DNA from: Nanobdellati archaeon | Lineage (GTDB): Archaea > Nanobdellota > Nanobdellia > Woesearchaeales > GCA-2686295 | Assembly (NCBI GenBank): GCA_014384375.1 | Contig: JACNFY010000016.1 | Location: 1-60,655, forward strand | Direction: 5' to 3' | Length of the DNA: 60,655 nucleotides | In this document: in pieces, positions 9,777-19,193 of the stretch | Position numbering within the stretch: position 1 is the first letter of the stretch | How the letters are laid out: every line of letters starts with the position of its first letter | Translations under genes and position numbers: made by a program | The notes under the pieces: generated by a model | The model's database searches: none | Seen by the model: only the letters and a program-made list of their open reading frames with translations | Told to the model about the DNA's origin: nothing

Positions 9777-10097
9777 ATGGGAATAACATATATATTCGAA
9801 GTCACTTTTTTGATTCTATTGGTGTTAGGAGTGATATTTTCTTTGGTTTTAGATAATCTTTTTCTACAAAGTGTAACTATTTTTATTTTCGGAATTATTT
9901 CTGCAACGCTTCAAGAACTTAAGAGAGCAGAACTTAATTTTCCTTACATTTTATTGATTGTAGGTTTTGTTTTGGGGTATTTATTAGCTACAAAACCAGG
10001 ATATAAATTCTTAATATTGATAATCTTTTTCTTAGGACTTATCGCAGGCGTTTTCTTTAAAAGATGGATAAGAAAATACATTGAGACGACAAAATAG
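9777..10097 (+). CDS. Hypothetical membrane protein
   Basis: ORF with ATG at 9777; several predicted TM stretches. Confidence 0.55.
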   Translation: MGITYIFEVTFLILLVLGVIFSLVLDNLFLQSVTIFIFGIISATLQELKRAELNFPYILLIVGFVLGYLLATKPGYKFLILIIFFLGLIAGVFFKRWIRKYIETTK

Positions 10098-10147
10098 TCT
10101 TTTTTCGTCGGAAAATTTCGAAAGATTTAAATAATAAATACATTTTT

Positions 10148-10204
10148 ATAGACTAAAAGCATTAAAAATCATAGTCGAGAAAGATTTCGACTTTTAGACT
10201 ATGA
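10148..10204 (+). promoter_or_regulatory. Structured 5' leader with mutually exclusive pairings
   Basis: atagactaaaag/cttttagactat; AGTCGA/TCGACT; TCATAGTC/GACTATGA; upstream of the SD 'ggggg'. Confidence 0.45.
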
Positions 10205-10219
10205 AGGGGGTGTAATAAA

Positions 10220-10453
10220 ATGGCTGAAAAAGTAGCAAAAGCTGGAGTTAAGAAAGAAAACGGCTATCTATACTTTGTTGATAAGCAAGGCGATGTTTCT
10301 AGAGCTAAGATGTCTAGAGGTGGAGGAAAGAAAGGAAAACAACCAACTCAAAAAGTTGCTAAAGTTGGCGTGAAGAAGCAAGCAGGATACTTGTATTTTG
10401 TTGATAAGCAAGGCGATGTTTCTAGAGCTAAGATGGCAAGAGGAAGAAGATAA
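10220..10453 (+). CDS. Small basic protein built of two GYLYFVDKQGDVSRAKM repeats
   Basis: Two ~41-residue modules; SD 'aaggggg' upstream. Confidence 0.8.
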   Translation: MAEKVAKAGVKKENGYLYFVDKQGDVSRAKMSRGGGKKGKQPTQKVAKVGVKKQAGYLYFVDKQGDVSRAKMARGRR

Positions 10454-10527
10454 ATTCCTCTTTTTTTCTTTTTTTTAAAATTCTATTTTTTAAAAACACA
10501 TATAAATAATTCTTCAATTATAAATCT

Positions 10528-12735
10528 ATGATTAAAAAAATACAACCTAGGACATATCAGGAAACCATTTTTTATACAACAGTTAGAAATAATTGTTTAG
10601 TTGTTCTTCCAACAGGTCTTGGAAAAACACTTATATCTGTTCTTTTAGCAGCTTTTAGATTGGAGAATTATCCAAAGTCTAAAATTTTAGTTCTTGCACC
10701 AACTAAACCTTTAGCAGAGCAACATTTAGAGACTTTCAAAAAACATCTTGACTTGAAAAAAGATAAAATAATTCTTTTTACAGGTCTTGTCCGGCCAGAG
10801 AAAAGAGCCGAATTATGGGAAAACGCAAATATCATTATTAGCACACCTCAAGGAGTTGAAAATGACATAATAACGAACAGAACTCCTTTAGCAGATGTTA
10901 GTTTGTTAGTTTTTGATGAAGCACATAGAGCAGTAAAGGGTTATTCATATGTATTCATAGCGAAACAATATCAGAAACAAGCAAAACATCCTCGAATTCT
11001 TGGATTAACAGCTTCTCCTGGTTCAGAAATTTCTCAAATAGAAGAAGTGTGCAACAACTTATTTATTGATGATCTTGAGATAAGAACAGAGGAAGACGAT
11101 GATGTGAAGCCATATGTTCAAGAAGTAGATGTCAAGTGGGTTGAGATAGAATTTCCAGAATCACTAAAAGAAATTAGGAAATATTTGGAAAATTTTGTTA
11201 AAAGAAAATTATTAGAAGTAAAACAGAAGGGTTACTTGCAAGGTTTTTTATCAAGTTATACTAAAGTTTCATTATTAGCGCTTCAAGCGACTTTGAGAGG
11301 AAGGATTTCTGAAGGTGAGAAGGATTATAAAATTCTTAAGTCAATAAGTCTGTTGGCTGAAGTTATGAAAGTTCAACATGCTTTAGTGTTATTAGAGTCT
11401 CAAGGTCTAGAATCTTTGCAAAAATACATTCAAAAACTAGAGCAGCAAGCGGTTTCTGGAACTGTAAAAGCAGTGAAGAATTTAGTTAAAGACTCTGATT
11501 TTATAAATGCGAAAAACAAAATTTATGAGTTGATTGAGAAAGGAGTTGAACATCCAAAACTAGAAGTTCTAAATAAAATAGTAAAAGACGAAATAAAGAA
11601 GAATAAAAAAACAAAGATAATAGTATTTACTCAGTATAGAACAAGCTCTTCCAAAATAAAAAAAATCCTAGATGCCTTGTCTTTGAAAAGCAAAATGTTT
11701 ATTGGACAAGCTTCAAAGGAAGAAAAAGGCCTGACTCAAAAAGAACAAAAGCAAATAATAAAAGATTTTTCAGAAGGAAAATTTAATTGTTTGATAAGCA
11801 CATCTGTAGGAGAAGAAGGATTAGATATCCCACAAGTAGATTTAGTGATATTCTATGAGCCAATACCTTCAGCCATAAGAACTATCCAGAGAAGAGGCAG
11901 GACTGGTAGGTTAGAAAAAGGCGGTGTTATTGTTTTGATGACTAAAAAAACAAGAGATGAAGCATATAGGTGGTCATCTCACTACAAAGAAAAGAGGATG
12001 CATAGAAATTTAAAAAAATTAAAGAATAAACTTTACTCTTTTGAAAGAACTAAGATGAAAAACAAAGATTTAAGCTCTTTTATTCAAAATAATAATATAA
12101 AAATAATCGCTGATCATAGAGAAAAAGGTTCTGGCATCATTAAACTTCTTGCAGATGAAGGAGTAATTGTAGATTTACAAGCTCTTGATATTGGGGATTA
12201 TCTATTGAGTGAAGACGTTGTTGTAGAGTACAAAACAAAGAAAGACTTTGTTGATTCAATAATTGATAGAAGACTTCTTCAGCAAGTAAGAGATTTGACA
12301 AAATACTCAAAACCCGTATTGATAGTGGAAGGAGAAGAAGACATCTATTCTCAAAGAAATGTTCATCCGAACGCTATTAGAGGGATGTTATCAACAATAG
12401 CAGTTTCCTACAGAGTACCTATAATATTTACAAAAAACTCTCAAGACACAGCATCTCTTTTACAAACAATAGCGAAAAGAGAGCAGGATCCTGAAAAAAG
12501 AGAGTTTCAAAAGCATGTTGCAAAGCCACTTTCTTTGAAAGGGCAACAAGAGTATATAATAAGCGCGCTTCCGAATATAGGAGCTACTTTGGCAAAACCT
12601 CTTCTGAAGAAATTCAAATCTGTAAAAAAAGTGATTAATGCTAAAGAAGAGCAACTTAAAAAAATAGAATTAATAGGTGAAAAGAAAGCAAAGAAGATAA
12701 GAGATGTTATTGACTCACAATATGAAGAAGACTAG
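10528..12735 (+). CDS. hef: Hef helicase/nuclease (SF2 helicase + ERCC4 nuclease + HhH)
   Basis: PTGLGKT, DEAH, QRRGRTGR, ERCC4-type DHREKGSG..EYKTKKDF, C-terminal HhH. Confidence 0.95.
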   Translation: MIKKIQPRTYQETIFYTTVRNNCLVVLPTGLGKTLISVLLAAFRLENYPKSKILVLAPTKPLAEQHLETFKKHLDLKKDKIILFTGLVRPEKRAELWENANIIISTPQGVENDIITNRTPLADVSLLVFDEAHRAVKGYSYVFIAKQYQKQAKHPRILGLTASPGSEISQIEEVCNNLFIDDLEIRTEEDDDVKPYVQEVDVKWVEIEFPESLKEIRKYLENFVKRKLLEVKQKGYLQGFLSSYTKVSLLALQATLRGRISEGEKDYKILKSISLLAEVMKVQHALVLLESQGLESLQKYIQKLEQQAVSGTVKAVKNLVKDSDFINAKNKIYELIEKGVEHPKLEVLNKIVKDEIKKNKKTKIIVFTQYRTSSSKIKKILDALSLKSKMFIGQASKEEKGLTQKEQKQIIKDFSEGKFNCLISTSVGEEGLDIPQVDLVIFYEPIPSAIRTIQRRGRTGRLEKGGVIVLMTKKTRDEAYRWSSHYKEKRMHRNLKKLKNKLYSFERTKMKNKDLSSFIQNNNIKIIADHREKGSGIIKLLADEGVIVDLQALDIGDYLLSEDVVVEYKTKKDFVDSIIDRRLLQQVRDLTKYSKPVLIVEGEEDIYSQRNVHPNAIRGMLSTIAVSYRVPIIFTKNSQDTASLLQTIAKREQDPEKREFQKHVAKPLSLKGQQEYIISALPNIGATLAKPLLKKFKSVKKVINAKEEQLKKIELIGEKKAKKIRDVIDSQYEED

Positions 12736-12801
12736 CCCTATAAATAGCAAAAGAAGTGTGAGAATCACTAATAAAATAGTTGTTTTGAAATGATTTTTCA
12801 T
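12715..12801 (-). CDS. Candidate 28-aa single-TM microprotein MKNHFKTTILLVILTLLLLFIGLVFFIL
   Basis: Not in the ORF track; hydrophobic core; TATA-like ttttaaatct (minus strand, 12821-12830) ~25 nt upstream of ATG. Confidence 0.4.
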   Translation of the reverse strand: MKNHFKTTILLVILTLLLLFIGLVFFIL

Positions 12802-12888
12802 AATTAAAAGGATGAAAACAAGATTTAAAAAGATTATGCTGAATTTATACATAAAAATATAAATAACTAATAATTTTGAGTTTTTATA

Positions 12889-14463
12889 ATGTTCATCAGC
12901 AAAACCCTCAAGTTCTATAAACGGGAGGATGTTCAGGAAGCAATACTGAATATTGCAGAAAATAAAGAAATAGCAGTAAAATATGGTGAAAGAGGATTTG
13001 GAAGGAGGCCTGATGTGTTACAGTATAAAAATGATGTTCTTGAGCACGCAAAGAGAGGAGCAACTTCTTTTCATTGTTCTGAGGAGAATTGGCATAACCC
13101 CCTACAAATAGATAAAGACTTAAGAGCAAGCGATTTGAATAAACTAAGGAAAGGTTGGGACCTTGTGCTCGATATTGATTGTCCGAACTGGAAATTTTCA
13201 AAATTAACAGCGTTTCTATTTGTAAAAGCTTTGAAAACCCACAATATAACAACCATTTCCGCAAAGTTTTCAGGAAATAAAGGTTTTCACATAGCTGTTC
13301 CTTTTGAATCATTTCCAAAAAGAGTCGGAGGAAAGGAAACAAAAGATTTATTTCCAGAAGCTCCAAGAAAAATTGCTCACTACTTATTAAGTTATATAGG
13401 GAATTTCATTAAAGTAGAAGAAAAAACAGGAGCAATTTATTTTGATAAATACAAGATTTCAAAAAGCAAACTAGAAGAATTATTTCCAAATAAGAAAAAA
13501 GAATTAATAAAAACAATATGTAAAAGGTGCAAAACAGAAGTAAATCCTAATGATGATTTTATGATTAATTTTGTTTGTGCTTTTTGTAGTAACTCAATAA
13601 CAATTTCAAAACCTAAAGATCATCACATATGTCCTAAATGTAATAAATTAATGGAACGAATTGTTAATAAAGAATCTCAATGTAAATGTAATTCAAAAAA
13701 AGTAAATCCAAAAAAAGATTATATTTCTAGATTTAATCCTTTAGCTATAATAGAAGTAGACACGATTTTGATATCTTCAAGACATTTATTTAGAATGCCT
13801 TACTCATTTCATGAAACATCAAAACTAGTATCTGTACCAATTAATCCACACGAAATATTAACTTTTCAGAAATCACAAGCAGAGCCTGAACAACTTAAAA
13901 TAACAAGTTCTTTTTTAGATAGGTCTAATGTAGTTATTGGTGAAGCAGCAAATCTTTTGACTCGAGCATTTGATTTTGAAGAAACAGCTATTTTTGGTCA
14001 AACGAAACCCAAGCCAATGAAAGAGTATGATGAATTGACAGAGGCGATTCCAGAGCAATTCTTTCCTCCTTGTGTACACACAATTTTCAAAGGTTTGGAA
14101 GATGGAAGGAAAAGGTCGTTGTTCATACTAACAAATTTCCTATCTAAATTAGGATGGAATCATGATGAGATAGAAGAAAAGCTCAATGAGTGGAACCAAA
14201 ACAACAGGGAAGCGATGAGAGAGGTGTATATCAAAGGGCATCTAAGATATCACAAAGTACAGAAAAAGAAAATACCCCCTCCTAATTGCCCTCATGCATC
14301 AAAAGGACATAACTACTACTCAGACATAGGCGTTTGCCAACCAGATTCACTATGCAGAAAAATAAAGAACCCTATACAATACTCTAAAATAAAAGCAAAA
14401 GGGTTTTCTAAGCAAACAACCAAGAAACCTAAAAATGAGACTAAAAAGCGAAATCTATCATAA
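12889..14463 (+). CDS. priSL: Single-chain DNA primase: PriS (AEP) fused to a PriL C-terminal Fe-S-like domain
   Basis: PriS motifs (LVLDIDCP, SGNKGFHI, SRHLFRMPYSFHETSKLVSVP), internal CxxC insert, C-terminal PPCVHTI...NCPH...CQPDSLC. Confidence 0.85.
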   Translation: MFISKTLKFYKREDVQEAILNIAENKEIAVKYGERGFGRRPDVLQYKNDVLEHAKRGATSFHCSEENWHNPLQIDKDLRASDLNKLRKGWDLVLDIDCPNWKFSKLTAFLFVKALKTHNITTISAKFSGNKGFHIAVPFESFPKRVGGKETKDLFPEAPRKIAHYLLSYIGNFIKVEEKTGAIYFDKYKISKSKLEELFPNKKKELIKTICKRCKTEVNPNDDFMINFVCAFCSNSITISKPKDHHICPKCNKLMERIVNKESQCKCNSKKVNPKKDYISRFNPLAIIEVDTILISSRHLFRMPYSFHETSKLVSVPINPHEILTFQKSQAEPEQLKITSSFLDRSNVVIGEAANLLTRAFDFEETAIFGQTKPKPMKEYDELTEAIPEQFFPPCVHTIFKGLEDGRKRSLFILTNFLSKLGWNHDEIEEKLNEWNQNNREAMREVYIKGHLRYHKVQKKKIPPPNCPHASKGHNYYSDIGVCQPDSLCRKIKNPIQYSKIKAKGFSKQTTKKPKNETKKRNLS

Positions 14464-14533
14464 GATTTATAAAGTGCTCGTATTTTTGAGAAGAAGTTTG
14501 AGCTCTTAACAAACTCAAATCTTAAACAAAAGC

Positions 14534-14554
14534 CTGAAAAAGAAACTTTTTCAG
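14534..14554 (+). promoter_or_regulatory. 9-bp perfect hairpin in the leader of the L3 operon
   Basis: CTGAAAAAG-aaa-CTTTTTCAG. Confidence 0.65.
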
Positions 14555-14615
14555 TACGATTTTGAGAAATGTTTCTAATAGTTTAAAACAGGTTTTTAGT
14601 CGATAGAATAAAAAA

Positions 14616-15560
14616 ATGCCAACAATAAAAAAACCAAGAAGCGGAAGTCTCCAGTTTTGGCCTAGAAAGAAGGCTAAAAGGATTTATGCTAGAGTGCGTT
14701 CTTGGTCGAAATCAAAACAAGCAAAACCATTAGCTTTTTTAGGATATAAAGTGGGTATGACTCACTTAATAGGGTTAGTTGAAAACAAATATTCTCATCT
14801 AAAAGGAGAGGAACTCTTTGTTCCAGCAACAATAGTTGAATGTCCTCCTCTGAAGATTTTTTCAACAAGATTCTATAAAAGTGAGAAAGGAGCTCTACAA
14901 ATCAAGAAAGAAATTTTCTTTAAAACAGAAAAAAACCTAAGTCGAAAAATAAAGATTCCGAAAGAGAATTCTAAAGAACTAGAAAAGATAAACCCTAAAG
15001 AATATGAGACTATTACAATAACAATATATACTCAACCCTGGAAGGCAGGATATGGAAAGAAGAAACCTGAGTTAGTAGAAGTTGCTTTAGGAGGTACAAA
15101 CCAAGAGAAGTTAGACTTCATAAAACAGAATTTCGACAAAGAAATAGAAATAAGATCTGTTTTTGAAGAAGGTCAAGTAGTAGATGTTCACGTTATAACA
15201 AAGGGAAAAGGATTTCAAGGACCTGTAAAGAGACTAGGTATAGGTCTAAAAAGCCATAAATCAGAGAAAGGAAGAAGAGCTCCTGGATCACTAGGTCCAT
15301 GGAAGAGACAACAACACATTCTCTGGAGAGTAGCTCATGCAGGGCAAACAGGGTTTCACCAAAGAACAGAATATCACAAACAAATTCTTGAAATATCTGA
15401 TGAAATAGAAAAAAGAGGAAAAAACTTCCACAAATATGGAAACATAAAATCAACCTATATATTGCTTCATGGCTCTCTTCCAGGACCTAAGAAAAGAGCT
15501 ATAATAATGACTACTTCAATCCGAGAAAAACAAAATAAACACGAACTTTCAATAAAATGA
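14616..15560 (+). CDS. rpl3: Ribosomal protein uL3
   Basis: Archaeal L3 sequence, start of S10 cluster. Confidence 0.96.
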   Translation: MPTIKKPRSGSLQFWPRKKAKRIYARVRSWSKSKQAKPLAFLGYKVGMTHLIGLVENKYSHLKGEELFVPATIVECPPLKIFSTRFYKSEKGALQIKKEIFFKTEKNLSRKIKIPKENSKELEKINPKEYETITITIYTQPWKAGYGKKKPELVEVALGGTNQEKLDFIKQNFDKEIEIRSVFEEGQVVDVHVITKGKGFQGPVKRLGIGLKSHKSEKGRRAPGSLGPWKRQQHILWRVAHAGQTGFHQRTEYHKQILEISDEIEKRGKNFHKYGNIKSTYILLHGSLPGPKKRAIIMTTSIREKQNKHELSIK

Positions 15561-16453
15561 AACTAAAATTACTAACTATAAATAAAACAGAAACTCAAGC
15601 AATTGATTTACCTATTCAGTTCTATGAACCTGTAAGAACAGACCTTATCCAAAGAGCGTTTTTAGCCATACAATCCAACAAAAGACAACCATACGGTGCA
15701 GATCCTGAAGCAGGAAAAAGAGCCTCAGCTGTACTTTCAAGAAGAAGAAGAAAATACAGAGGAGCTTATGGTTTTGGAATATCAAGAGTTCCTAGGAAGA
15801 TTCTATCAAGAAGAGGAACAAGAATGAACTGGGTAGGAGCGTTTGCACCAGGAACCGTCGGAGGAAGAAGAGCACACCCACCAAAAGCAGAGAAGAGTTG
15901 GTCACAGAAAATCAACAAAACAGAAAGGAGAAAAGCAATAAGATCAGCTTTAGCAGCAACGATTAATACAGAACTAGTAAAAAATAGAGGTCACTTGCCA
16001 CCAAAAAATTATCCTTTTATTATAGAAGATAAAATAAATGAAATAAAACATACAAAGAAACTAAGAGGTGTTCTTGCAAAAATAGGCTTCAAAGAAGAAC
16101 TAGAGAAAACAAAAGCAAAGAACAAGAAAGGTCTTTTGCTAGTGACTACAACAGAAGAGTTGAAAAAAGTAGGCTCCAACATTCCAGGATTTGAATCAGA
16201 GAAAGCATCAAATCTAAACGTAGAGATATTAGCACCAGGGGGTGTGCCTGGAAGATTAACAATATTTACAAAATCAGCAATGAAAGAGTTAGTTGAGAAG
16301 AAGCTATTTACAAAAGAATACAAAGGAGAAACAAAAGAAAAATCGGAAACACCAAAAAAAACAAAACAAGAAAAGAAAATTACAGAAAAGGAAAGTGAAA
16401 AGCAAGAAGTTAAACACCAAAAGAAAGAACCAGCAAAGAATAAGGAAAAATGA
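15557..16453 (+). CDS. rpl4: Ribosomal protein uL4 with Lys/Glu-rich tail
   Basis: RRKYRGAYGFGISRVPRK...GGRRAHPPK. Confidence 0.96.
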   Translation: MKLKLLTINKTETQAIDLPIQFYEPVRTDLIQRAFLAIQSNKRQPYGADPEAGKRASAVLSRRRRKYRGAYGFGISRVPRKILSRRGTRMNWVGAFAPGTVGGRRAHPPKAEKSWSQKINKTERRKAIRSALAATINTELVKNRGHLPPKNYPFIIEDKINEIKHTKKLRGVLAKIGFKEELEKTKAKNKKGLLLVTTTEELKKVGSNIPGFESEKASNLNVEILAPGGVPGRLTIFTKSAMKELVEKKLFTKEYKGETKEKSETPKKTKQEKKITEKESEKQEVKHQKKEPAKNKEK

Positions 16454-16701
16454 ATGTAATAAAATATCCATTATCAACAGAGAAATCCCTTAGATTGATG
16501 GAATCAGAGAACAAACTAGTGTTTGTTGTTGACAGAATATCCACAAAGAAATCCATAAAAGAAGATTTGGAAAAAACATTTAGTGTTAAAATAAAGAGCG
16601 TAAACACCTTGGTTACACCAGAAGGAAAGAAGAAGGCTTATGTTAAGTTTTCAGATGAAACACCTGCAATTGATTTAGCTACAAAATTAGGATTGATGTA
16701 G
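16450..16701 (+). CDS. rpl23: Ribosomal protein uL23
   Basis: YPLSTEKSLRLME..N.LVFVV. Confidence 0.95.
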   Translation: MNVIKYPLSTEKSLRLMESENKLVFVVDRISTKKSIKEDLEKTFSVKIKSVNTLVTPEGKKKAYVKFSDETPAIDLATKLGLM

Positions 16702-16702
16702 A

Positions 16703-17404
16703 ATGGGAAAGAGTTTAACTCAACAAAAGAGAGGAAAAGGAAGCCCGACTTACAAAGCAAATAGTTTCAACTATGCAGCTCAAGTAACACAAATACTTCA
16801 AGATAAAGCACTAATTGTAGATATTATAAATTCAATAGGTCATTCAGCTCCTCTACTAAAAGTCAAATACAAGAACAATCAAGAAAGCTTAATGGTTGCT
16901 CCTGAAGGAGTAAAGATAGGTGATTATTTGGAAAAAGGCAAAGATGTTGAAGTAAGAACTGGGAATACACTTCCTCTAAGTAAAGTTCCAGAAGGAGTTT
17001 TTGTGTTCAACATAGAAGTTGTTCCTGGAGATGGTGGTAAATTAGTGAGGACATCAGGAACAACGGCAAGGATAGTTTCAAAAATAAGAAACAAAGTAAT
17101 CCTTAAGCTACCATCAGGTAAGCAGAAAGAATTTAATCCGAAATGTATGGCCACTGTAGGTGTTGTTGCAGGATCAGGAAGAATAGAGAAACCATATTTG
17201 AAAGCAGGAAATAGAATGAAATCAATGTATGCAAGAGGAAAATATTGGCCAATAGTTTCAGGAGCATCTATGAATGCAGTAGACCATCCTTTTGGTGGAT
17301 CAAGATCATCAAGGAAAGGCAGACCAACAATCGCTCCAAAAAATGCTCCTCCAGGAAGGAAAGTAGGTATGTTAAAACCAAAACATACCGGAAGAAACAA
17401 ATAA
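16703..17404 (+). CDS. rpl2: Ribosomal protein uL2
   Basis: NAVDHPFGG and L2 domains. Confidence 0.97.
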   Translation: MGKSLTQQKRGKGSPTYKANSFNYAAQVTQILQDKALIVDIINSIGHSAPLLKVKYKNNQESLMVAPEGVKIGDYLEKGKDVEVRTGNTLPLSKVPEGVFVFNIEVVPGDGGKLVRTSGTTARIVSKIRNKVILKLPSGKQKEFNPKCMATVGVVAGSGRIEKPYLKAGNRMKSMYARGKYWPIVSGASMNAVDHPFGGSRSSRKGRPTIAPKNAPPGRKVGMLKPKHTGRNK

Positions 17405-17414
17405 AGGTGAACTT

Positions 17415-17792
17415 ATGGCAAAAGAATTTTTATATCGAGGAAAAAAATTGGAAGAACTCAAAAACCTGTCGTTGAATGAACTCTCAGAATTGTTACCTGC
17501 AAGGCAAAGAAGAAAGATAAAGAGAGGATTATCTGACAATGAAAAAAAATTAATGATAAAAGTTGAAAAGAAGGATAATGTTAAGACTCATTTGAGAGAT
17601 ATGATACTACTTCCTCAAATGGTTGGTAAAACAATAAGAGTTCATAACGGAAAGGAGTTTCAGCCAGTCACAATTCAAGAAGAAATGATAGGGCACTATT
17701 TAGGTGAATTTGCATTGACTAGAAAGAAAACACAACACAGCGCTCCAGGAGTAGGAGCAACAAGGTCAAGTTCAAGTATATCAGTTAGATAA
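17415..17792 (+). CDS. rps19: Ribosomal protein uS19
   Basis: [25 protein letters not shown]. Confidence 0.96.
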   Translation: MAKEFLYRGKKLEELKNLSLNELSELLPARQRRKIKRGLSDNEKKLMIKVEKKDNVKTHLRDMILLPQMVGKTIRVHNGKEFQPVTIQEEMIGHYLGEFALTRKKTQHSAPGVGATRSSSSISVR

Positions 17793-17794
17793 AA

Positions 17795-18322
17795 ATGGCA
17801 AAATATAGTTACTCATACAAAACAGATCTTGAAAAAGTTGGAAGAGCAGTTTTGAAAGATACAGATATTTCAACAAAATCAGCAGTAGAAATCTGTTCGA
17901 GTATCAGAAATAAAACAGTTGAGGAAGCAAAAAAATATTTAGAAGCTGTAAAAAATAAAAAGAAAGCAGTGAGATTTACAAGATTCACAGAAGGAGCAGG
18001 ACACAAAAAAGGAATAGGTTCAGGAAAATATCCTATCAAAGCAGCAGAGAATGTCTTAAATGCAATAAACTCTGCAGAATCAAACGCAATTGACAAAGGA
18101 CTATCAAGAAATTTGAAGATTATACATGTTTCAGCTCAAAAAGCATCAACACCTTGGCACTATGGCAGACACAGAAGAAGAAAGATGAAAAGAACCCATA
18201 TTGAAGTTCTTGTAAAAGAAGCAGAAGAGAAGAAACAACAAAAAGATCCTGAAGTAAAACAAACAGAAGAGAGCAAGGAAGAATCTGCACCAAAAAAAGA
18301 GGAGAAAGAAACTAAAAAATGA
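17795..18322 (+). CDS. rpl22: Ribosomal protein uL22
   Basis: Archaeal L22 sequence and position; charged C-tail. Confidence 0.95.
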   Translation: MAKYSYSYKTDLEKVGRAVLKDTDISTKSAVEICSSIRNKTVEEAKKYLEAVKNKKKAVRFTRFTEGAGHKKGIGSGKYPIKAAENVLNAINSAESNAIDKGLSRNLKIIHVSAQKASTPWHYGRHRRRKMKRTHIEVLVKEAEEKKQQKDPEVKQTEESKEESAPKKEEKETKK

Positions 18323-18328
18323 TAGTTA

Positions 18329-18380
18329 CAAAAAAACAAGGTTTTTTTGAACTCCAAAATTTCATGGAGGTGAAATTTTG
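18329..18380 (+). promoter_or_regulatory. Two tandem perfect hairpins between rpl22 and rps3
   Basis: CAAAAAAAC-aag-GTTTTTTTG (18329-18349) and CAAAATTTCA-tggagg-TGAAATTTTG (18355-18380); second loop holds the SD and the stem ends in the TTG start. Confidence 0.8.
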
Positions 18381-19193
18381 ATAGAGAGAAAATTCGTAGC
18401 AGACAATATAAAAGAGTTTCAGATAAAAGAATTTGTAAAGCAGAATCTTGGAAGAGTAGGACTTAGTGATGTAAAAGTACAAAAAACTCCTTTAGGAGAG
18501 AAGATAATCATTTCAGCATCAAGACCCGGGCTTGTTGTTGGAAGAGCGGGAGCTAACATAACAAAACTAACAAATGATTTAAAAAAAGAATTCAAGTTAG
18601 AAAATCCGCAGATAGAGATAGAAGAAGTTAAAGAGACAGGTCTTGACGCAAACATAATAGCAGAACTGATTGCAGGTTCCTTAGAGAGATATGGCTCTAC
18701 AAGGTTTAAAGGAATAGGACATAAAGCAATGAGTGACGTTATGGGTGCAGGAGCCATAGGTGTAGAAATTTTGATATCAGGAAAGATACCAAGCAGCAGA
18801 TCTAAAACATGGAGATTTTATAAAGGATATTTGAAGAAATGCGGAGATATTTCGATTGTTGGAGTTCAGAAAGCATACTCCATAGCAAAACTGAAAACAG
18901 GAGTTGTGGGGGTAAAAGTAAGTATAATGCCTCAAACAATAAAATTACCTGACAAGATAAAGTTAACTTCAGAATTACAAGAAGTTATTGAAGAAGTAAG
19001 CGAAGATGAAGTAGATGAAGTAGATGAAGTAGATGAAGTAGAAGAAGAAAAACTAAAAACACCTGACGAAGAAGAGGTTGAGGAGAAAACAAAGAAACAA
19101 AAAGAAAAGAAGAAAGAAAAGAAACTAAAGAAAGAGACTAAGAAAAAAGAAACTAAAACTAAGGAAACAACTACAAAGAATGCAAAAAAATGA
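18378..19193 (+). CDS. rps3: Ribosomal protein uS3 with acidic/basic tail (TTG start)
   Basis: KH domain RPGLVVGRAGANI; S3 C-domain. Confidence 0.96.
   Translation: MIERKFVADNIKEFQIKEFVKQNLGRVGLSDVKVQKTPLGEKIIISASRPGLVVGRAGANITKLTNDLKKEFKLENPQIEIEEVKETGLDANIIAELIAGSLERYGSTRFKGIGHKAMSDVMGAGAIGVEILISGKIPSSRSKTWRFYKGYLKKCGDISIVGVQKAYSIAKLKTGVVGVKVSIMPQTIKLPDKIKLTSELQEVIEEVSEDEVDEVDEVDEVEEEKLKTPDEEEVEEKTKKQKEKKKEKKLKKETKKKETKTKETTTKNAKK
19005..19040 (+). repeat. Four perfect tandem copies of GATGAAGTA
   Basis: Encodes (DEV)4 in the S3 tail. Confidence 0.9.

Noticed and set aside
12908-13366. 152-aa antisense ORF opposite the primase gene
   Set aside because: Composition and lack of promoter or motifs indicate a spurious antisense frame; the primase frame is clearly coding.
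16924-17400. 158-aa antisense ORF opposite rpl2
   Set aside because: Sense strand is unambiguous uL2; antisense is a shadow ORF.
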